From contig DATIPA010000028.1 of NCBI GenBank assembly GCA_035472475.1, positions 1 to 33,123 on the forward strand: 33,123 nt of DNA. The letters are read 5' to 3'. The notes below the pieces were generated by a model. It searched no databases. It was not told where the DNA came from and was given only the letters and a program-made list of their open reading frames with translations. A program made the position numbers and the translations under genes. Below, in pieces: positions 1 through 7,992 of the stretch; positions within the stretch are counted from its first letter, which is position 1; the number at the start of each line of letters is the position of its first letter. Source of the DNA: JAFAXD01 sp035472475. GTDB taxonomy: Bacteria; Pseudomonadota; Alphaproteobacteria; Rhizobiales; Xanthobacteraceae.

Positions 1-2
1 CC

Positions 3-686
3 GGGGACACTGAAGTCCTGGTCATGCTGGCCACGGTGCTGCCGCGCCAGATCGAGATGACCAAGGATTGCTACACGCTCGCAGCCGGTTGGAACGACAT
101 GGTCGCGGTATGGGCGCGGCTCGGCGGCGCCGTGGACAACATGTATCCGGATCCCGACGCCGCCTACGACGCCCGCATCAAGTACGATCGCCTAGTTCTG
201 CGTGAGGACGAGCAGGCCAAGACCGTAGGCTCGCTCGATGATGCGCTCGAGCTCGTCTACGGCAAGCGCACCGGACGCATCAATGTGCGCGGCGGCAACG
301 GCTCCGGGAAATCGACCATGCTGGCGGCGCTCAAGGCTTCGATCAAGAACCGGGCATACTACTGGCCGACCACCGACCGGCTGGCGTTTCAGTTTGCCGA
401 GGGTACCGAGCTTGTGGATGATGACGAGGGCATCGACCCCGAATTACTGGCGGAGGCCGGCGAGCCCGAGCAACACGACGCTGTCAAGAAGGTCGGTTTT
501 TCATCGGGCGAACGCCAGCTGAAGTCGCTGCAGGAAATCGTGCGTTTCACCGACGCGTCGATCTATCTGCTCGATGAGTGGGACGCCAACCTCGATCCCA
601 AGAACCGCGCGGCCGCGAACGCGCTCGTTGAAAAGCTAGCGAGCCGTGCGCGCGTGATCGAAATTTCTCACCGCGATGCTGCCTAG
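3..686 (+). CDS. ABC exporter ATP-binding domain (C-terminal part, cut by left edge)
   Basis: The reading frame is open to the left edge, so only the C-terminal part of a larger protein is present; the membrane domain probably lies outside the window. Counting from the first Met at 24, I see Walker A GNGSGKST (91-98), signature FSSGERQ (159-165), Walker B IYLLDE (180-185) with the catalytic Glu, a D-loop-like DANLD, and the H-loop His in EISHR (206). All ATPase elements are therefore present. The spacing from Walker A to signature is only about 65 residues, roughly 100 being usual, so the helical subdomain is reduced, and the protein ends about 14 residues after the H-loop. Family knowledge suggests an exporter of the cyclic-peptide or siderophore type with fused membrane and ATPase domains. 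The substrate cannot be read from this fragment. Confidence 0.75.
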   Translation, partial: GDTEVLVMLATVLPRQIEMTKDCYTLAAGWNDMVAVWARLGGAVDNMYPDPDAAYDARIKYDRLVLREDEQAKTVGSLDDALELVYGKRTGRINVRGGNGSGKSTMLAALKASIKNRAYYWPTTDRLAFQFAEGTELVDDDEGIDPELLAEAGEPEQHDAVKKVGFSSGERQLKSLQEIVRFTDASIYLLDEWDANLDPKNRAAANALVEKLASRARVIEISHRDAA

Positions 687-692
687 GTTATT

Positions 693-717
693 CCGCCGCA
701 ACGTGGCTTAGCGGCGG
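693..717 (+). terminator. weak GC-rich hairpin after the ABC gene
   Basis: A 7-bp perfect stem (CCGCCGC/GCGGCGG, 693-699 with 711-717) with an 11-nt loop begins 6 nt after the ABC gene stop. It has no T-tract, so it is at most a weak or Rho-assisted terminator. The rest of the 177-nt gap to the next gene shows no clear promoter. Confidence 0.25.
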
Positions 718-863
718 CCGGGTAGCCTGCCCGCCGCGATGCGCCCGGTGCAAGGGCGTGTGTCTATGCGCTCCTCGCCATTCACCCACGCTATAAGCCA
801 ACTTGATTGGGAAAAATGCCCTGATTAGGGTTGCAGCCCCACCATCGACGGAAGGGCCGTCCC

Positions 864-1562
864 ATGATTGACCTCTACGCACTGACCAGCCCAAACGTTC
901 AGAAGATTTTCATCGCGCTCGAGGAGCTCGAGCTCCCGTACAACACCAAGCTCATCGACGTATGGAAGGGCGATCAGTTCTCGCCCGAGTTCCTCAAGAT
1001 CAATCCCAATGGCAAGGTTCCGGCGATCGTCGACCACGACGGCCCCGGCGGGAAGCCCTACACAGTCATCGAGTCCGGCGCAATTCTGCTCTACCTCGCC
1101 GACAAAACTGGAAAATTCCTGCCCAAGGATACGCGCAAGCGCTTCGACGCCATCCAATGGATGATGGTGCAAATGACCGGTGTCGGGCCGATGTTCGGCC
1201 AGTGGACGCACTTCAAGATGATGGCGCCGAAGGGTAACGACTATTCGGTCAGCCGTTACACCACCGAGGTGAAGCGGCTCTACGATCTGCTGGAAAAGCG
1301 TCTCGGCGAGGTGCCATATCTTGGCGGCGACGAGTACTCGATCGCGGACATCGCGACCTTCCCGTGGACCCGCAACCACGACGCTCAGGGTGTGAAATGG
1401 GCGGACAGTCCCAATTTGGCGCGCTGGTTCGACGCGATCGCGGCGCGCCCGGCGGTCAAGCGCGCGCTTGAGAAGGTCGGCAAGATCACGTCAAACCGCG
1501 AAACCGCGACCGACGATCAGAAGGACCGTCTATTCGGACGCGGCCGTTACGCCCGGGCCTGA
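864..1562 (+). CDS. glutathione S-transferase (YfcG/Ure2p-like)
   Basis: A 232-residue two-domain glutathione transferase. The N-terminal thioredoxin fold shows TSPNVQK (the catalytic loop of Nu/YfcG-type enzymes, with Thr/Asn rather than Tyr), then NPNGKVPAIVD with the cis-Pro, and ESGAILLYLA for binding the gamma-glutamyl part of glutathione. The C-terminal helical domain contains YSIADIATFPW, the usual N-capping box. ATG 864 is chosen because GGAAGGG lies 8 nt upstream; a further in-frame ATG at 831 would add 11 residues unlike the family. The gene ends 2 nt before the CMD-fold gene, so the two are probably cotranscribed. It lacks the SS(C/A)xxxRVRIAL motif of zeta-class maleylacetoacetate isomerase. 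It may still isomerise a ring-cleavage product of the downstream homogentisate pathway, but that is only a contextual guess. Confidence 0.88.
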   Translation: MIDLYALTSPNVQKIFIALEELELPYNTKLIDVWKGDQFSPEFLKINPNGKVPAIVDHDGPGGKPYTVIESGAILLYLADKTGKFLPKDTRKRFDAIQWMMVQMTGVGPMFGQWTHFKMMAPKGNDYSVSRYTTEVKRLYDLLEKRLGEVPYLGGDEYSIADIATFPWTRNHDAQGVKWADSPNLARWFDAIAARPAVKRALEKVGKITSNRETATDDQKDRLFGRGRYARA

Positions 1563-1564
1563 TC

Positions 1565-2101
1565 ATGCGCGAGCAGGTGTCGCGGCTGCCGCCGCTGCCG
1601 GATCCATTGCCGGCAGCGGTCGAGGAGTTGTTTGCCGAGCGGACCCGGCGGAGCGGCCGTATTCTCAACATTCATCACACCTTCGGTCATGCTCCTAAGT
1701 TGAGCTGGGCGTCGATGCAGATGGCGATGGCGCTGCGGTTTGAGACCTCGACGCCGCGCCTCTACATCGAGATTGCCATCGTGCGCGCGGCGCAGCTTGC
1801 GCGCGGTGTCTACGAGCTTCAACAGCACAAACCGATGCTGCTGGCGGAGGGCTTCACGCATGCAAAGCTCGATGCGCTCGAGAATTGGCGCGCCAGCACG
1901 CTGTTCGACGATAAGGAACGGGCGCTGCTCGCCTACGTCGATCAAATGGCGGACCACGGCAACGTCGCCGATCAGACATTCGAGACGCTCGGGCGGTTTT
2001 TCACGCCGACGCAGATCATGGAACTGAGTTTTGCCGTGGGCAGCTATTACGGCACCGCGTTGATCATGAATGCGCTGCAGATCAAGCTCGAACCGAATTG
2101 A
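1565..2101 (+). CDS. carboxymuconolactone decarboxylase / AhpD-fold protein
   Basis: A 178-residue all-alpha protein resembling the carboxymuconolactone decarboxylase (CMD) family. Visible features are HTFGHAPKL near residues 38-46, IEIAIVRAAQ, and YELQQHKPMLLAEG, where the Glu-x(3)-His arrangement matches the CMD active-site helix. The CxxC pair of peroxidase-active AhpD proteins is absent, so alkylhydroperoxidase activity is unlikely. A decarboxylase, hydrolase or non-enzymatic role is more plausible. The ATG sits 2 nt after the glutathione transferase stop and 10 nt before the alpha/beta hydrolase, indicating an operon. CMD proteins are frequent in aromatic catabolic clusters, but the exact substrate cannot be deduced. 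Confidence 0.78.
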   Translation: MREQVSRLPPLPDPLPAAVEELFAERTRRSGRILNIHHTFGHAPKLSWASMQMAMALRFETSTPRLYIEIAIVRAAQLARGVYELQQHKPMLLAEGFTHAKLDALENWRASTLFDDKERALLAYVDQMADHGNVADQTFETLGRFFTPTQIMELSFAVGSYYGTALIMNALQIKLEPN

Positions 2102-2111
2102 CAGAGCCGCC

Positions 2112-2972
2112 ATGAGCAAGACGATGTCCGACGCCAACGAGATCGAGGTCCACAGGGACGTCGTCTACGCCACGCACGACGCGGTGCAGCTCTCCGGCGA
2201 CCTTTATCTGCCAAAGGGCGCAGGGCCGTTCCCGGCGCTTGTTGCGGTCCACGGCGGCGGCTGGCGCTTGGGCGCACGCTCATCGTTCCAATATTGGGGC
2301 CCGCATCTCGCCGCGCGCGGCTATGCGCTGTACGCCATCAGCTATCGTCTCGCCGCCAGGGGCCGCAAGACCTATCCGCAGGCCATCAACGACGTATGCG
2401 CCGCGGTCCAGTTCGTGCGCGGCGAAGCCAAGGGGTTCAACATCGATGGCGAGCGCATTGCACTTATGGGCGCATCGGCGGGGGCGCACCTCGCCAGCAT
2501 GGCAGCGCTCGCCGGCGAGACCTTCTCCAAGGTCTACCGGGGCAACAAGCACGCGTCGGTTAGCCCGCGGGTCAAGGCGCTGGTCGGGGTCTATGGGGTC
2601 TACGATATGGCCGCCAACTGGGTGCATTTCGAAGCCCAGACGCCGACCGACAACCCGACAGACATCTTCCTAGGCGCGACGCCGATGCAGGATCGCAAGC
2701 TCTATTTCGAGGCGTCGCCGATCAGCTACGCGACCTTGGCCAACAACAAGGTGTCGGTGTTTCTGAGCTGGGGCACCGAGGATGATCTCGTCGATTGCGC
2801 GACGCAGTCCGAGGCATTTCTGCGTGCCTTGAAGCAAGCCGGATTTTTCGCACGCACTGCGGTGGTGCCCGGCGCGCCGCATTATTGGATGGGTGATCCG
2901 ATCGACGAGCCCGGCAGTTTCACCGGGTTCCTGGCGCCACGGCTGCTGCGGTTCTTGGCAGAACGGCTGTAA
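2112..2972 (+). CDS. alpha/beta hydrolase (HSL-type esterase/lipase family)
   Basis: A 286-residue alpha/beta hydrolase. It carries the oxyanion motif HGGGW near residues 48-52, the nucleophile elbow GASAGAH with the catalytic Ser, a likely acid in GTEDDLVD, and a C-terminal His in GAPHYW. These match the BD-FAE/hormone-sensitive-lipase-like esterases. No signal peptide is visible, so it is cytoplasmic. The start at 2112 is chosen because it is the first ATG after the preceding gene's stop (10-nt gap); ATG 2124 is a possible alternative, and the ATG at 2070 lies inside the previous gene. In context it may hydrolyse an ester, lactone or enol-lactone intermediate of aromatic breakdown. That role is inferred from the neighbours, not from the sequence itself. 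Confidence 0.85.
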   Translation: MSKTMSDANEIEVHRDVVYATHDAVQLSGDLYLPKGAGPFPALVAVHGGGWRLGARSSFQYWGPHLAARGYALYAISYRLAARGRKTYPQAINDVCAAVQFVRGEAKGFNIDGERIALMGASAGAHLASMAALAGETFSKVYRGNKHASVSPRVKALVGVYGVYDMAANWVHFEAQTPTDNPTDIFLGATPMQDRKLYFEASPISYATLANNKVSVFLSWGTEDDLVDCATQSEAFLRALKQAGFFARTAVVPGAPHYWMGDPIDEPGSFTGFLAPRLLRFLAERL

Positions 2973-3071
2973 CCCACACGTCCGCAATGCGGGCCGCGCA
3001 GGGCGCGCCTCTGGACACCCGGGCGGTTTAGCGGGATTCTGCGATCAAAGGCCTAATCCCGGAGCACTCCC

Positions 3072-4403
3072 ATGGCAGACCTCAAGGAGAAGCGGCGGGT
3101 CGCGCCCGACAGCAAAACCGCGCTCGTCTATCAGACCGGTTTCGGCAATCACTTCGCCACGGAGGCGAGAGCCGGTGCGTTGCCGCTCGGCCGCAACAGC
3201 CCGCAGAAACCGCCGCTTGGACTTTATGCGGAGCAGATCTCCGGCACCGCCTTCACCGCGCCGCGCGCCGAGAACCGCCGCACTTGGACCTATCGGATGC
3301 GGCCCTCGGTCGTGCATCGCCCGTATGCGCGCATCGACAATGGACGTGTCCGCAGCGCACCGTTCAACGAGGTGGAGGCAACGCCCTCGCAGTTGCGCTG
3401 GAGCCCGTTCCCGATCCCGGAACAACCAACCGATTTCGTCGACGGCATGATAACCATCGGCGGCGCCGGCGATGTGGCGCAGCAGGTCGGCACGGCGACG
3501 CACATCTACGCTGCCAACCGGTCCATGACCGATCGCTACTTCTACGACGCCGACGGCGAAATGCTGCTGGTGCCGCAGCTTGGGCGCCTGCGTCTCGTGA
3601 CCGAACTCGGCATCCTGGAAGTTGCCCCTGGCGAGATCGCGCTGCTGCCGCGCGGGCTGCGTTTCAAGGTCGAGCTGCCCGACGGTCCGTCGCGCGGGTA
3701 CATCTGCGAAAACTACGGCCAGATGTTCCGGCTGCCCGAACTTGGTCCGCTGGGGGCCAACGGCCTTGCCAACGGGCGCGATTTCGAGGCGCCGGTTGCG
3801 GCCTTCGAGGACAAGGACACGCCATGCGCGCTGGTGGCGAAATTCCAGGGCAACCTATGGGCGGCTGAGATGAAACACTCGCCGCTCAGCGTGGTGGCGT
3901 GGCACGGCAACTACGCGCCCTACAAGTACGATCTTTCACGGTTCATGGTGATCGGCACAATCAGTTTCGACCACCCCGATCCGTCGATCTTCACGGTGCT
4001 GACCGCGCCCACCGATACCCACGGTATCGCCAATGTGGACTTCGTCATTTTCCCGCCACGCTGGCTGGTCGGTGAGGATACGTTCCGTCCGCCGTGGTTC
4101 CATCGCAACGTGATGTGCGAATTCATGGGCCTCGTGACCGGCGCCTATGATGCCAAAGCGGAGGGCTTCTTGCCGGGCGGCGCCAGCCTGCATAATTGCA
4201 TGTCGGCGCACGGCCCGGACGCCGACACCTGGGAACGCGCGACCAGCGCAGAGCTCAAGCCGCACAAGCTCGACAACACCCTGGCGTTCATGTTCGAGAC
4301 GCGTCTGGCCATGCGGCTCACTCGCTACGCCATGGAATCGTCGGAACTGCAGCAGGATTACTTCGAAGGCTGGCAGGGGCTGAAGAAGCACTTTCAGGGG
4401 TAG
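3072..4403 (+). CDS. hmgA: homogentisate 1,2-dioxygenase
   Basis: This 443-residue enzyme opens the homogentisate ring to maleylacetoacetate using Fe(II) and O2, in the cytoplasm. Recognition is strong: the N-terminus YQTGFGNHFATEA, PRAENRRTWTYRMRPS and the C-terminal jelly-roll core are family hallmarks. The iron ligands are H344 (PPWFHRN), E350 (MCEFMG) and H380 (SAHGPD), and the second-sphere catalytic His is H301 (FDHPDPS). All are offset by exactly nine from the human numbering 335/341/371/292. Length matches the family (about 440). The 99-nt gap upstream could hold a promoter, but I see no convincing boxes. Downstream the pathway continues with fahA, with a dehydrogenase gene placed between the two. 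Confidence 0.97.
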   Translation: MADLKEKRRVAPDSKTALVYQTGFGNHFATEARAGALPLGRNSPQKPPLGLYAEQISGTAFTAPRAENRRTWTYRMRPSVVHRPYARIDNGRVRSAPFNEVEATPSQLRWSPFPIPEQPTDFVDGMITIGGAGDVAQQVGTATHIYAANRSMTDRYFYDADGEMLLVPQLGRLRLVTELGILEVAPGEIALLPRGLRFKVELPDGPSRGYICENYGQMFRLPELGPLGANGLANGRDFEAPVAAFEDKDTPCALVAKFQGNLWAAEMKHSPLSVVAWHGNYAPYKYDLSRFMVIGTISFDHPDPSIFTVLTAPTDTHGIANVDFVIFPPRWLVGEDTFRPPWFHRNVMCEFMGLVTGAYDAKAEGFLPGGASLHNCMSAHGPDADTWERATSAELKPHKLDNTLAFMFETRLAMRLTRYAMESSELQQDYFEGWQGLKKHFQG

Positions 4404-4460
4404 GGGAACGCTTGCGCGGCTCGGGATTCCGGCCGCGAGTGGGATGGGGAGTGTTGGGAC

Positions 4461-5213
4461 GTGCCGGATCAACAACTGCAAGGCAAGGTCGCGGTCGTAA
4501 CCGGGGGATCGAGCGGGATCGGCGCCGCAGCGGTACGCATGCTGGCCCTCGAAGGCGCGCGTGTCGTGGTCGGCTATCACCAAGGCGTGGAGCGGGCGGC
4601 GGGGATCATCGCCAAGCTTCCCGGCGCCGACCACCGCGCCATGCAAATCGTGCTGGAAGATTCGGCGACTATGCAGCGCGCGGCCAACGAAGTGCGCGGC
4701 GCGTTCGGCCGTGCCGACATACTGGTGAATTCAGCCGGGTTCACCAAGCCGGTTCCGCACGGCAACCTCGATGCGCTCGACGACGCGCTGCTCGACCGCA
4801 TGCTGATCGCGAACGTGCGCGGACCTTTCGCGATGATCCGTGCTTTTGCGCCGCTGCTGCGCGAGAGCGGCGATGGCGTCGTAGTCAACGTCTCCTCGAT
4901 CGCCGGTTTTACTGGCTCGGGTTCCAGTATTGCGTATTGCGGCGCCAAGGCCGCGGTTGACAACATGACCATCGCGCTTGCCCGCGTGCTCGGGCCGGAG
5001 ATCCGCCTGCTGTGCGTGTCGCCAGGTGCGGTCAATACCGATTTCGTCGCCGGCCGCGACCATGCCCAGCTCGAAAAGCTCGCTCAGGCGACGCCGCTCA
5101 AGCGCATCGTCGAGCCGGACGACGTGGCACGCGCCATCATGGCCTGTGTGCTTTATCTCAAAACCAGCACCGGGGTGAAGATCGTGTGCGATGGCGGCCG
5201 CTTCCTGGTGTGA
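4461..5213 (+). CDS. short-chain dehydrogenase/reductase (SDR)
   Basis: A 250-residue classical SDR. The nucleotide-binding motif TGGSSGIG is at 14-21. The structural motif is NSAG (90-93) instead of the usual NNAG. The catalytic residues are Ser145/146 (VNVSSIAG), Tyr159 and Lys163 (YCGAK), and PGAVNTDF follows as the usual post-catalytic loop. The start is a GTG at 4461, with the purine-rich GGATGGGGAG just upstream. Its stop lies 2 nt before the fahA ATG, so translation is probably coupled. SDRs are not part of the canonical homogentisate route, so its place between hmgA and fahA suggests a side-chain or alcohol oxidation specific to this cluster's substrate. The substrate and cofactor preference are not determinable from sequence alone. 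Confidence 0.9.
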   Translation: MPDQQLQGKVAVVTGGSSGIGAAAVRMLALEGARVVVGYHQGVERAAGIIAKLPGADHRAMQIVLEDSATMQRAANEVRGAFGRADILVNSAGFTKPVPHGNLDALDDALLDRMLIANVRGPFAMIRAFAPLLRESGDGVVVNVSSIAGFTGSGSSIAYCGAKAAVDNMTIALARVLGPEIRLLCVSPGAVNTDFVAGRDHAQLEKLAQATPLKRIVEPDDVARAIMACVLYLKTSTGVKIVCDGGRFLV

Positions 5214-5215
5214 AC

Positions 5216-6529
5216 ATGGCGACCAACGAAACCCACGATCCGAGCCGCCGCAGTTTTGTCGAGAGTGCCAACAGCAACTCCGATTTCCCGATTCAGAACC
5301 TGCCGTTCGGAGTGTTTCGGCGTCGCGGCAGCAACGAGGCGGCCCGCGTTGGGATTGCGATCGGCGATCAGATCTTGGACGTCGCCGGCATCGCGCGTCT
5401 ATGCACCGGTGCGGCGGCGCCGGCGGCTGCCGCCTGCGCCAATCCGCGCCTCAATGACTTGATGGCGCTGGGGCCGAAGGCCTGCTCGGCGTTGCGCGCG
5501 CAGGTTTCGCGCCTGCTCTCGCAGGGCGAGGCGGCCCATCGCGCCACCGTCGGGGAAAATCTCACGCCCGCAGCGATGGCTGAGCTTTTGGTACCGGTCG
5601 AGATCGGCAACTTCACGGATTTTTTTGCTTCGATTTTTCACGCCACGAACGCTGGTCGCATGTTTCGCCCGGACAATCCGCTGTTGCCCAACTACAAGTA
5701 CGTTCCGGTTGCCTATCACAGCCGGCCGTCGTCGGTGCGGGTGAGCGGAACGCCGGTGCTGCGGCCGATCGGTCAGACCAAGACCCAGGACGAAAGCGCG
5801 CCGGTCTATCGGCCTTCGCGCCATCTCGACTACGAGTTCGAGGTCGGCTTCTACGTGGGCGTGCCCTCGCAGCTCGGCGTACCGGTTCCGGTGGCTCAGG
5901 CAGGCGAGCATATTTTCGGCTTCTGCCTGCTCAATGATTGGTCGGCGCGCGACATTCAGGCCTGGGAAGCGCAACCGCTCGGACCTTTCCTGGCCAAGAA
6001 TTTTGCCACCACCGTATCGCCCTGGGTCGTGACCGCCGAGGCGCTCGCGCCGTTTCGCACCACGGCGTTCGCGCGGCCGCAAAGCGATCCGGCGCCGCTG
6101 CCGCATCTCGACGATCCGGTCGACCGTCGCGAAGGCGGACTTGCCATCACGCTCGAGGCCTATCTGCTGACGCAGTTGATGCGCGAACAGAAGCTGACGG
6201 CGTTTCGCCTGAGCAGCGGGACTTTCGCCGACCTATACTGGACCGTCGCTCAAATGCTCGCCCATCACACCAGCAACGGCTGCAATCTCGAGGTCGGCGA
6301 TCTCATGGGCTCCGGCACCGTGTCCGGCCCGGGGCGGGACAGCTGGGCCTGCCTGCTCGAGTTGACGTCGCGCGGACGGGAACCGCTCGAATTGCCGAGC
6401 GGAGAGAAGCGCGGTTTTCTCGAGGATGGCGACGAGATCATTTTCCGAGGTCATTGCGAGCGTGAGGGCTTTGCGCGGATCGGCTTCGGCGAGTGCCGAG
6501 CCGTCGTGCAGCCGGCCGCCAGCAGGTAG
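5216..6529 (+). CDS. fahA: fumarylacetoacetase
   Basis: A 437-residue enzyme that hydrolyses fumarylacetoacetate to fumarate and acetoacetate, the last step of the homogentisate pathway. The N-terminal SH3-like domain includes SDFPIQNLPFGVF. The catalytic domain shows DFFASIFH with metal ligand D135 and catalytic H142, YEFEVGF with metal ligands E207 and E209, and LLNDWSARDIQAWE with metal ligand D241. GSGTVSGP near the end is also typical. ATG 5216 is chosen because it lies 2 nt after the SDR stop and gives the family's usual N-terminus; the longer open frame upstream overlaps the SDR gene in another frame. Together with hmgA this firmly defines the pathway, although a standard isomerase gene to link them is missing here. 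Confidence 0.97.
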   Translation: MATNETHDPSRRSFVESANSNSDFPIQNLPFGVFRRRGSNEAARVGIAIGDQILDVAGIARLCTGAAAPAAAACANPRLNDLMALGPKACSALRAQVSRLLSQGEAAHRATVGENLTPAAMAELLVPVEIGNFTDFFASIFHATNAGRMFRPDNPLLPNYKYVPVAYHSRPSSVRVSGTPVLRPIGQTKTQDESAPVYRPSRHLDYEFEVGFYVGVPSQLGVPVPVAQAGEHIFGFCLLNDWSARDIQAWEAQPLGPFLAKNFATTVSPWVVTAEALAPFRTTAFARPQSDPAPLPHLDDPVDRREGGLAITLEAYLLTQLMREQKLTAFRLSSGTFADLYWTVAQMLAHHTSNGCNLEVGDLMGSGTVSGPGRDSWACLLELTSRGREPLELPSGEKRGFLEDGDEIIFRGHCEREGFARIGFGECRAVVQPAASR

Positions 6530-6630
6530 TCGGCGGCGCCTCGGCCAATGGGGCATAAGAGCGCTGCCTTGCGCAAATTCACGGGCGGGAGAAATATGCG
6601 CTGAAGGAAGCGTCAGCTGGAGGAACCGGC

Positions 6631-7860
6631 ATGTCAGTCTCCACCACGGAGCGCAAGAGCCCCGGACACGCGGGGATTGCACGGGAGGCGCTCACGCACG
6701 ACGAGCTTGTCGGGCGCGCCGCGGCCCTGGTTCCGGAACTGCGCGAGCGCGTGCCCGAGGCGGAGCAGCTGCGCAAGGTCCCTCCTGCTAACGTCGAGGC
6801 GCTGCGCAAAGCCGGCCTGTTCCGGGTCTTGCAGGCGCGCCGCTATGGCGGCCATCAACAATCGCTGCGCACGCACATCGACACGATCGCGACGATCGGG
6901 CTGGGCTGCGGTTCGACGGCTTGGTGCATGGGCGTCATCCATGCGCACAGCTGGCTGATGGCGCATTTCCCGCAATCGGCCCAAGAGGAGACCTTCGGCG
7001 CCAATCCGGATGCGATCATCTCCGCCGTGATCTCGCCACGCGGCAAGGCCAAGCCTGCCAAGGGCGGTTATGTGCTCAATGGAGTGTGGCCGTTCGGGTC
7101 GGGCAGTCAGCACGCCGACTGGCTGTTCCTGGGCGCCGCGATCCTCGACGACAACGGTGAGGTTGTCGACGAAGCCGACCTTCTGGTGCCCAGCCGGAAC
7201 GTTACCATCAAGGACGATTGGAACGTCACCGGCTTGCGCGGCACGGGCAGCTGCACGCTCGTCGCCAAGGACGTGTTTGTGCCGGAGCACCGCTACGTGT
7301 CGCTGCGCGGCCTGATCGCCGGCGACACGCCCGGAGCCGAACTGCACGATGGCTCGCTCTACAAGTCGGCCGGCGTGCCGGTGCTCGCGTTGGCGCTCAC
7401 GCCATGTTCGCTCGGAATTGCGCGCGCCGCGCTCGAGGCTTTCAAGCAGCGGCTGCCGGGCCGAACCGTTGCCTACACACTGGACGAAGTGCAGCTCGAG
7501 ATGCCGGTGACCCATGTGCAGGCCGCGCAGGCGGCAACCAAGATCGACGTCGCTGAGGCGCTGCTCTACCGCTGCGCCGACGACATCGAAGCCGCCGCCG
7601 AACGCGGTGAGATGATGGAATTTACCAAGCGCGCCCGTGTGCGGGCCGATTGCGCCTGGGCGGTGCGCCAATGCCTGGAGGCAGTGGAAATTCTCTACTT
7701 GGCGAGCGGCGGCTCGGGCATCGCGGATTCGAGCGCGCTCGGCCGGGCGTGGCGCGACCTGCACGCCGTCAACATGCACGGGCTCTTGAACCTTGAGACC
7801 AATATGGAGCTCTACGGCCGCATCGTGCTCGGGCTCAAACCCAACACGCCCCTGATCTGA
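6631..7860 (+). CDS. group D flavin-dependent monooxygenase, oxygenase component (HpaH/HsaA-like)
   Basis: A 409-residue protein with the acyl-CoA dehydrogenase fold. It belongs with two-component flavin monooxygenases (4-hydroxyphenylacetate hydroxylase C2, HsaA, DszC) rather than true dehydrogenases. Supporting features are WPFGSGSQHADW with its Ser, LRGTGSCTLVAKDVFVP, and the C-terminal RDLHAVNMHGLLNLE, whose His aligns with the flavin-hydroperoxide-stabilising His of this group; the dehydrogenase catalytic Glu is not evident. A strong GGAGG lies 7 nt before the ATG. Such enzymes need reduced FMN or FAD from a separate reductase, and none is present in the window. It lies 101 nt after fahA on the same strand. 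A plausible role is ring hydroxylation feeding the homogentisate route; the substrate is inferred only. Confidence 0.82.
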   Translation: MSVSTTERKSPGHAGIAREALTHDELVGRAAALVPELRERVPEAEQLRKVPPANVEALRKAGLFRVLQARRYGGHQQSLRTHIDTIATIGLGCGSTAWCMGVIHAHSWLMAHFPQSAQEETFGANPDAIISAVISPRGKAKPAKGGYVLNGVWPFGSGSQHADWLFLGAAILDDNGEVVDEADLLVPSRNVTIKDDWNVTGLRGTGSCTLVAKDVFVPEHRYVSLRGLIAGDTPGAELHDGSLYKSAGVPVLALALTPCSLGIARAALEAFKQRLPGRTVAYTLDEVQLEMPVTHVQAAQAATKIDVAEALLYRCADDIEAAAERGEMMEFTKRARVRADCAWAVRQCLEAVEILYLASGGSGIADSSALGRAWRDLHAVNMHGLLNLETNMELYGRIVLGLKPNTPLI

Positions 7861-7958
7861 CGGCGGGTTCATCAACTTCGTGGTTGTTCCGTAAAGAACT
7901 TTCTTGTGGTTGCGACCGGCGTTGCAGGGTCTCACTCACACGGTAAAATTCGTGAGCA

Positions 7959-7987
7959 GCCGGAAGGCCCGCGCGACGCCTTCCGGC
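7959..7987. terminator. bidirectional hairpin between convergent operons
   Basis: A perfect 10-bp stem (GCCGGAAGGC at 7959-7968, GCCTTCCGGC at 7978-7987) with a 9-nt loop lies 6 nt past the livM stop, in the 132-nt gap between the convergent monooxygenase and LIV operons. Read on the minus strand it is followed about 9 nt later by ATTTTACC, a modest T-run. It is a good candidate terminator for the minus-strand operon and possibly for both. Confidence 0.6.
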
Positions 7988-7992
7988 GAAAT

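Noticed and set aside
864..1562. Calling the glutathione transferase maleylacetoacetate isomerase (maiA)
   Set aside because: The zeta-class Ser-Ser/Cys and RVRIAL motif is absent; the sequence matches the YfcG/Ure2p type. Context alone is not enough for the name.
6631..7860. Calling the HpaH-like protein an acyl-CoA dehydrogenase
   Set aside because: The fold is shared, but the Ser and His signature segments and the end motif fit flavin monooxygenases, and the catalytic Glu is not apparent.
6634..7935. 433-codon open frame antisense to the flavin monooxygenase
   Set aside because: It is an Arg/His/Gly-rich shadow frame caused by high GC; the sense strand has clear family motifs and a strong ribosome site.
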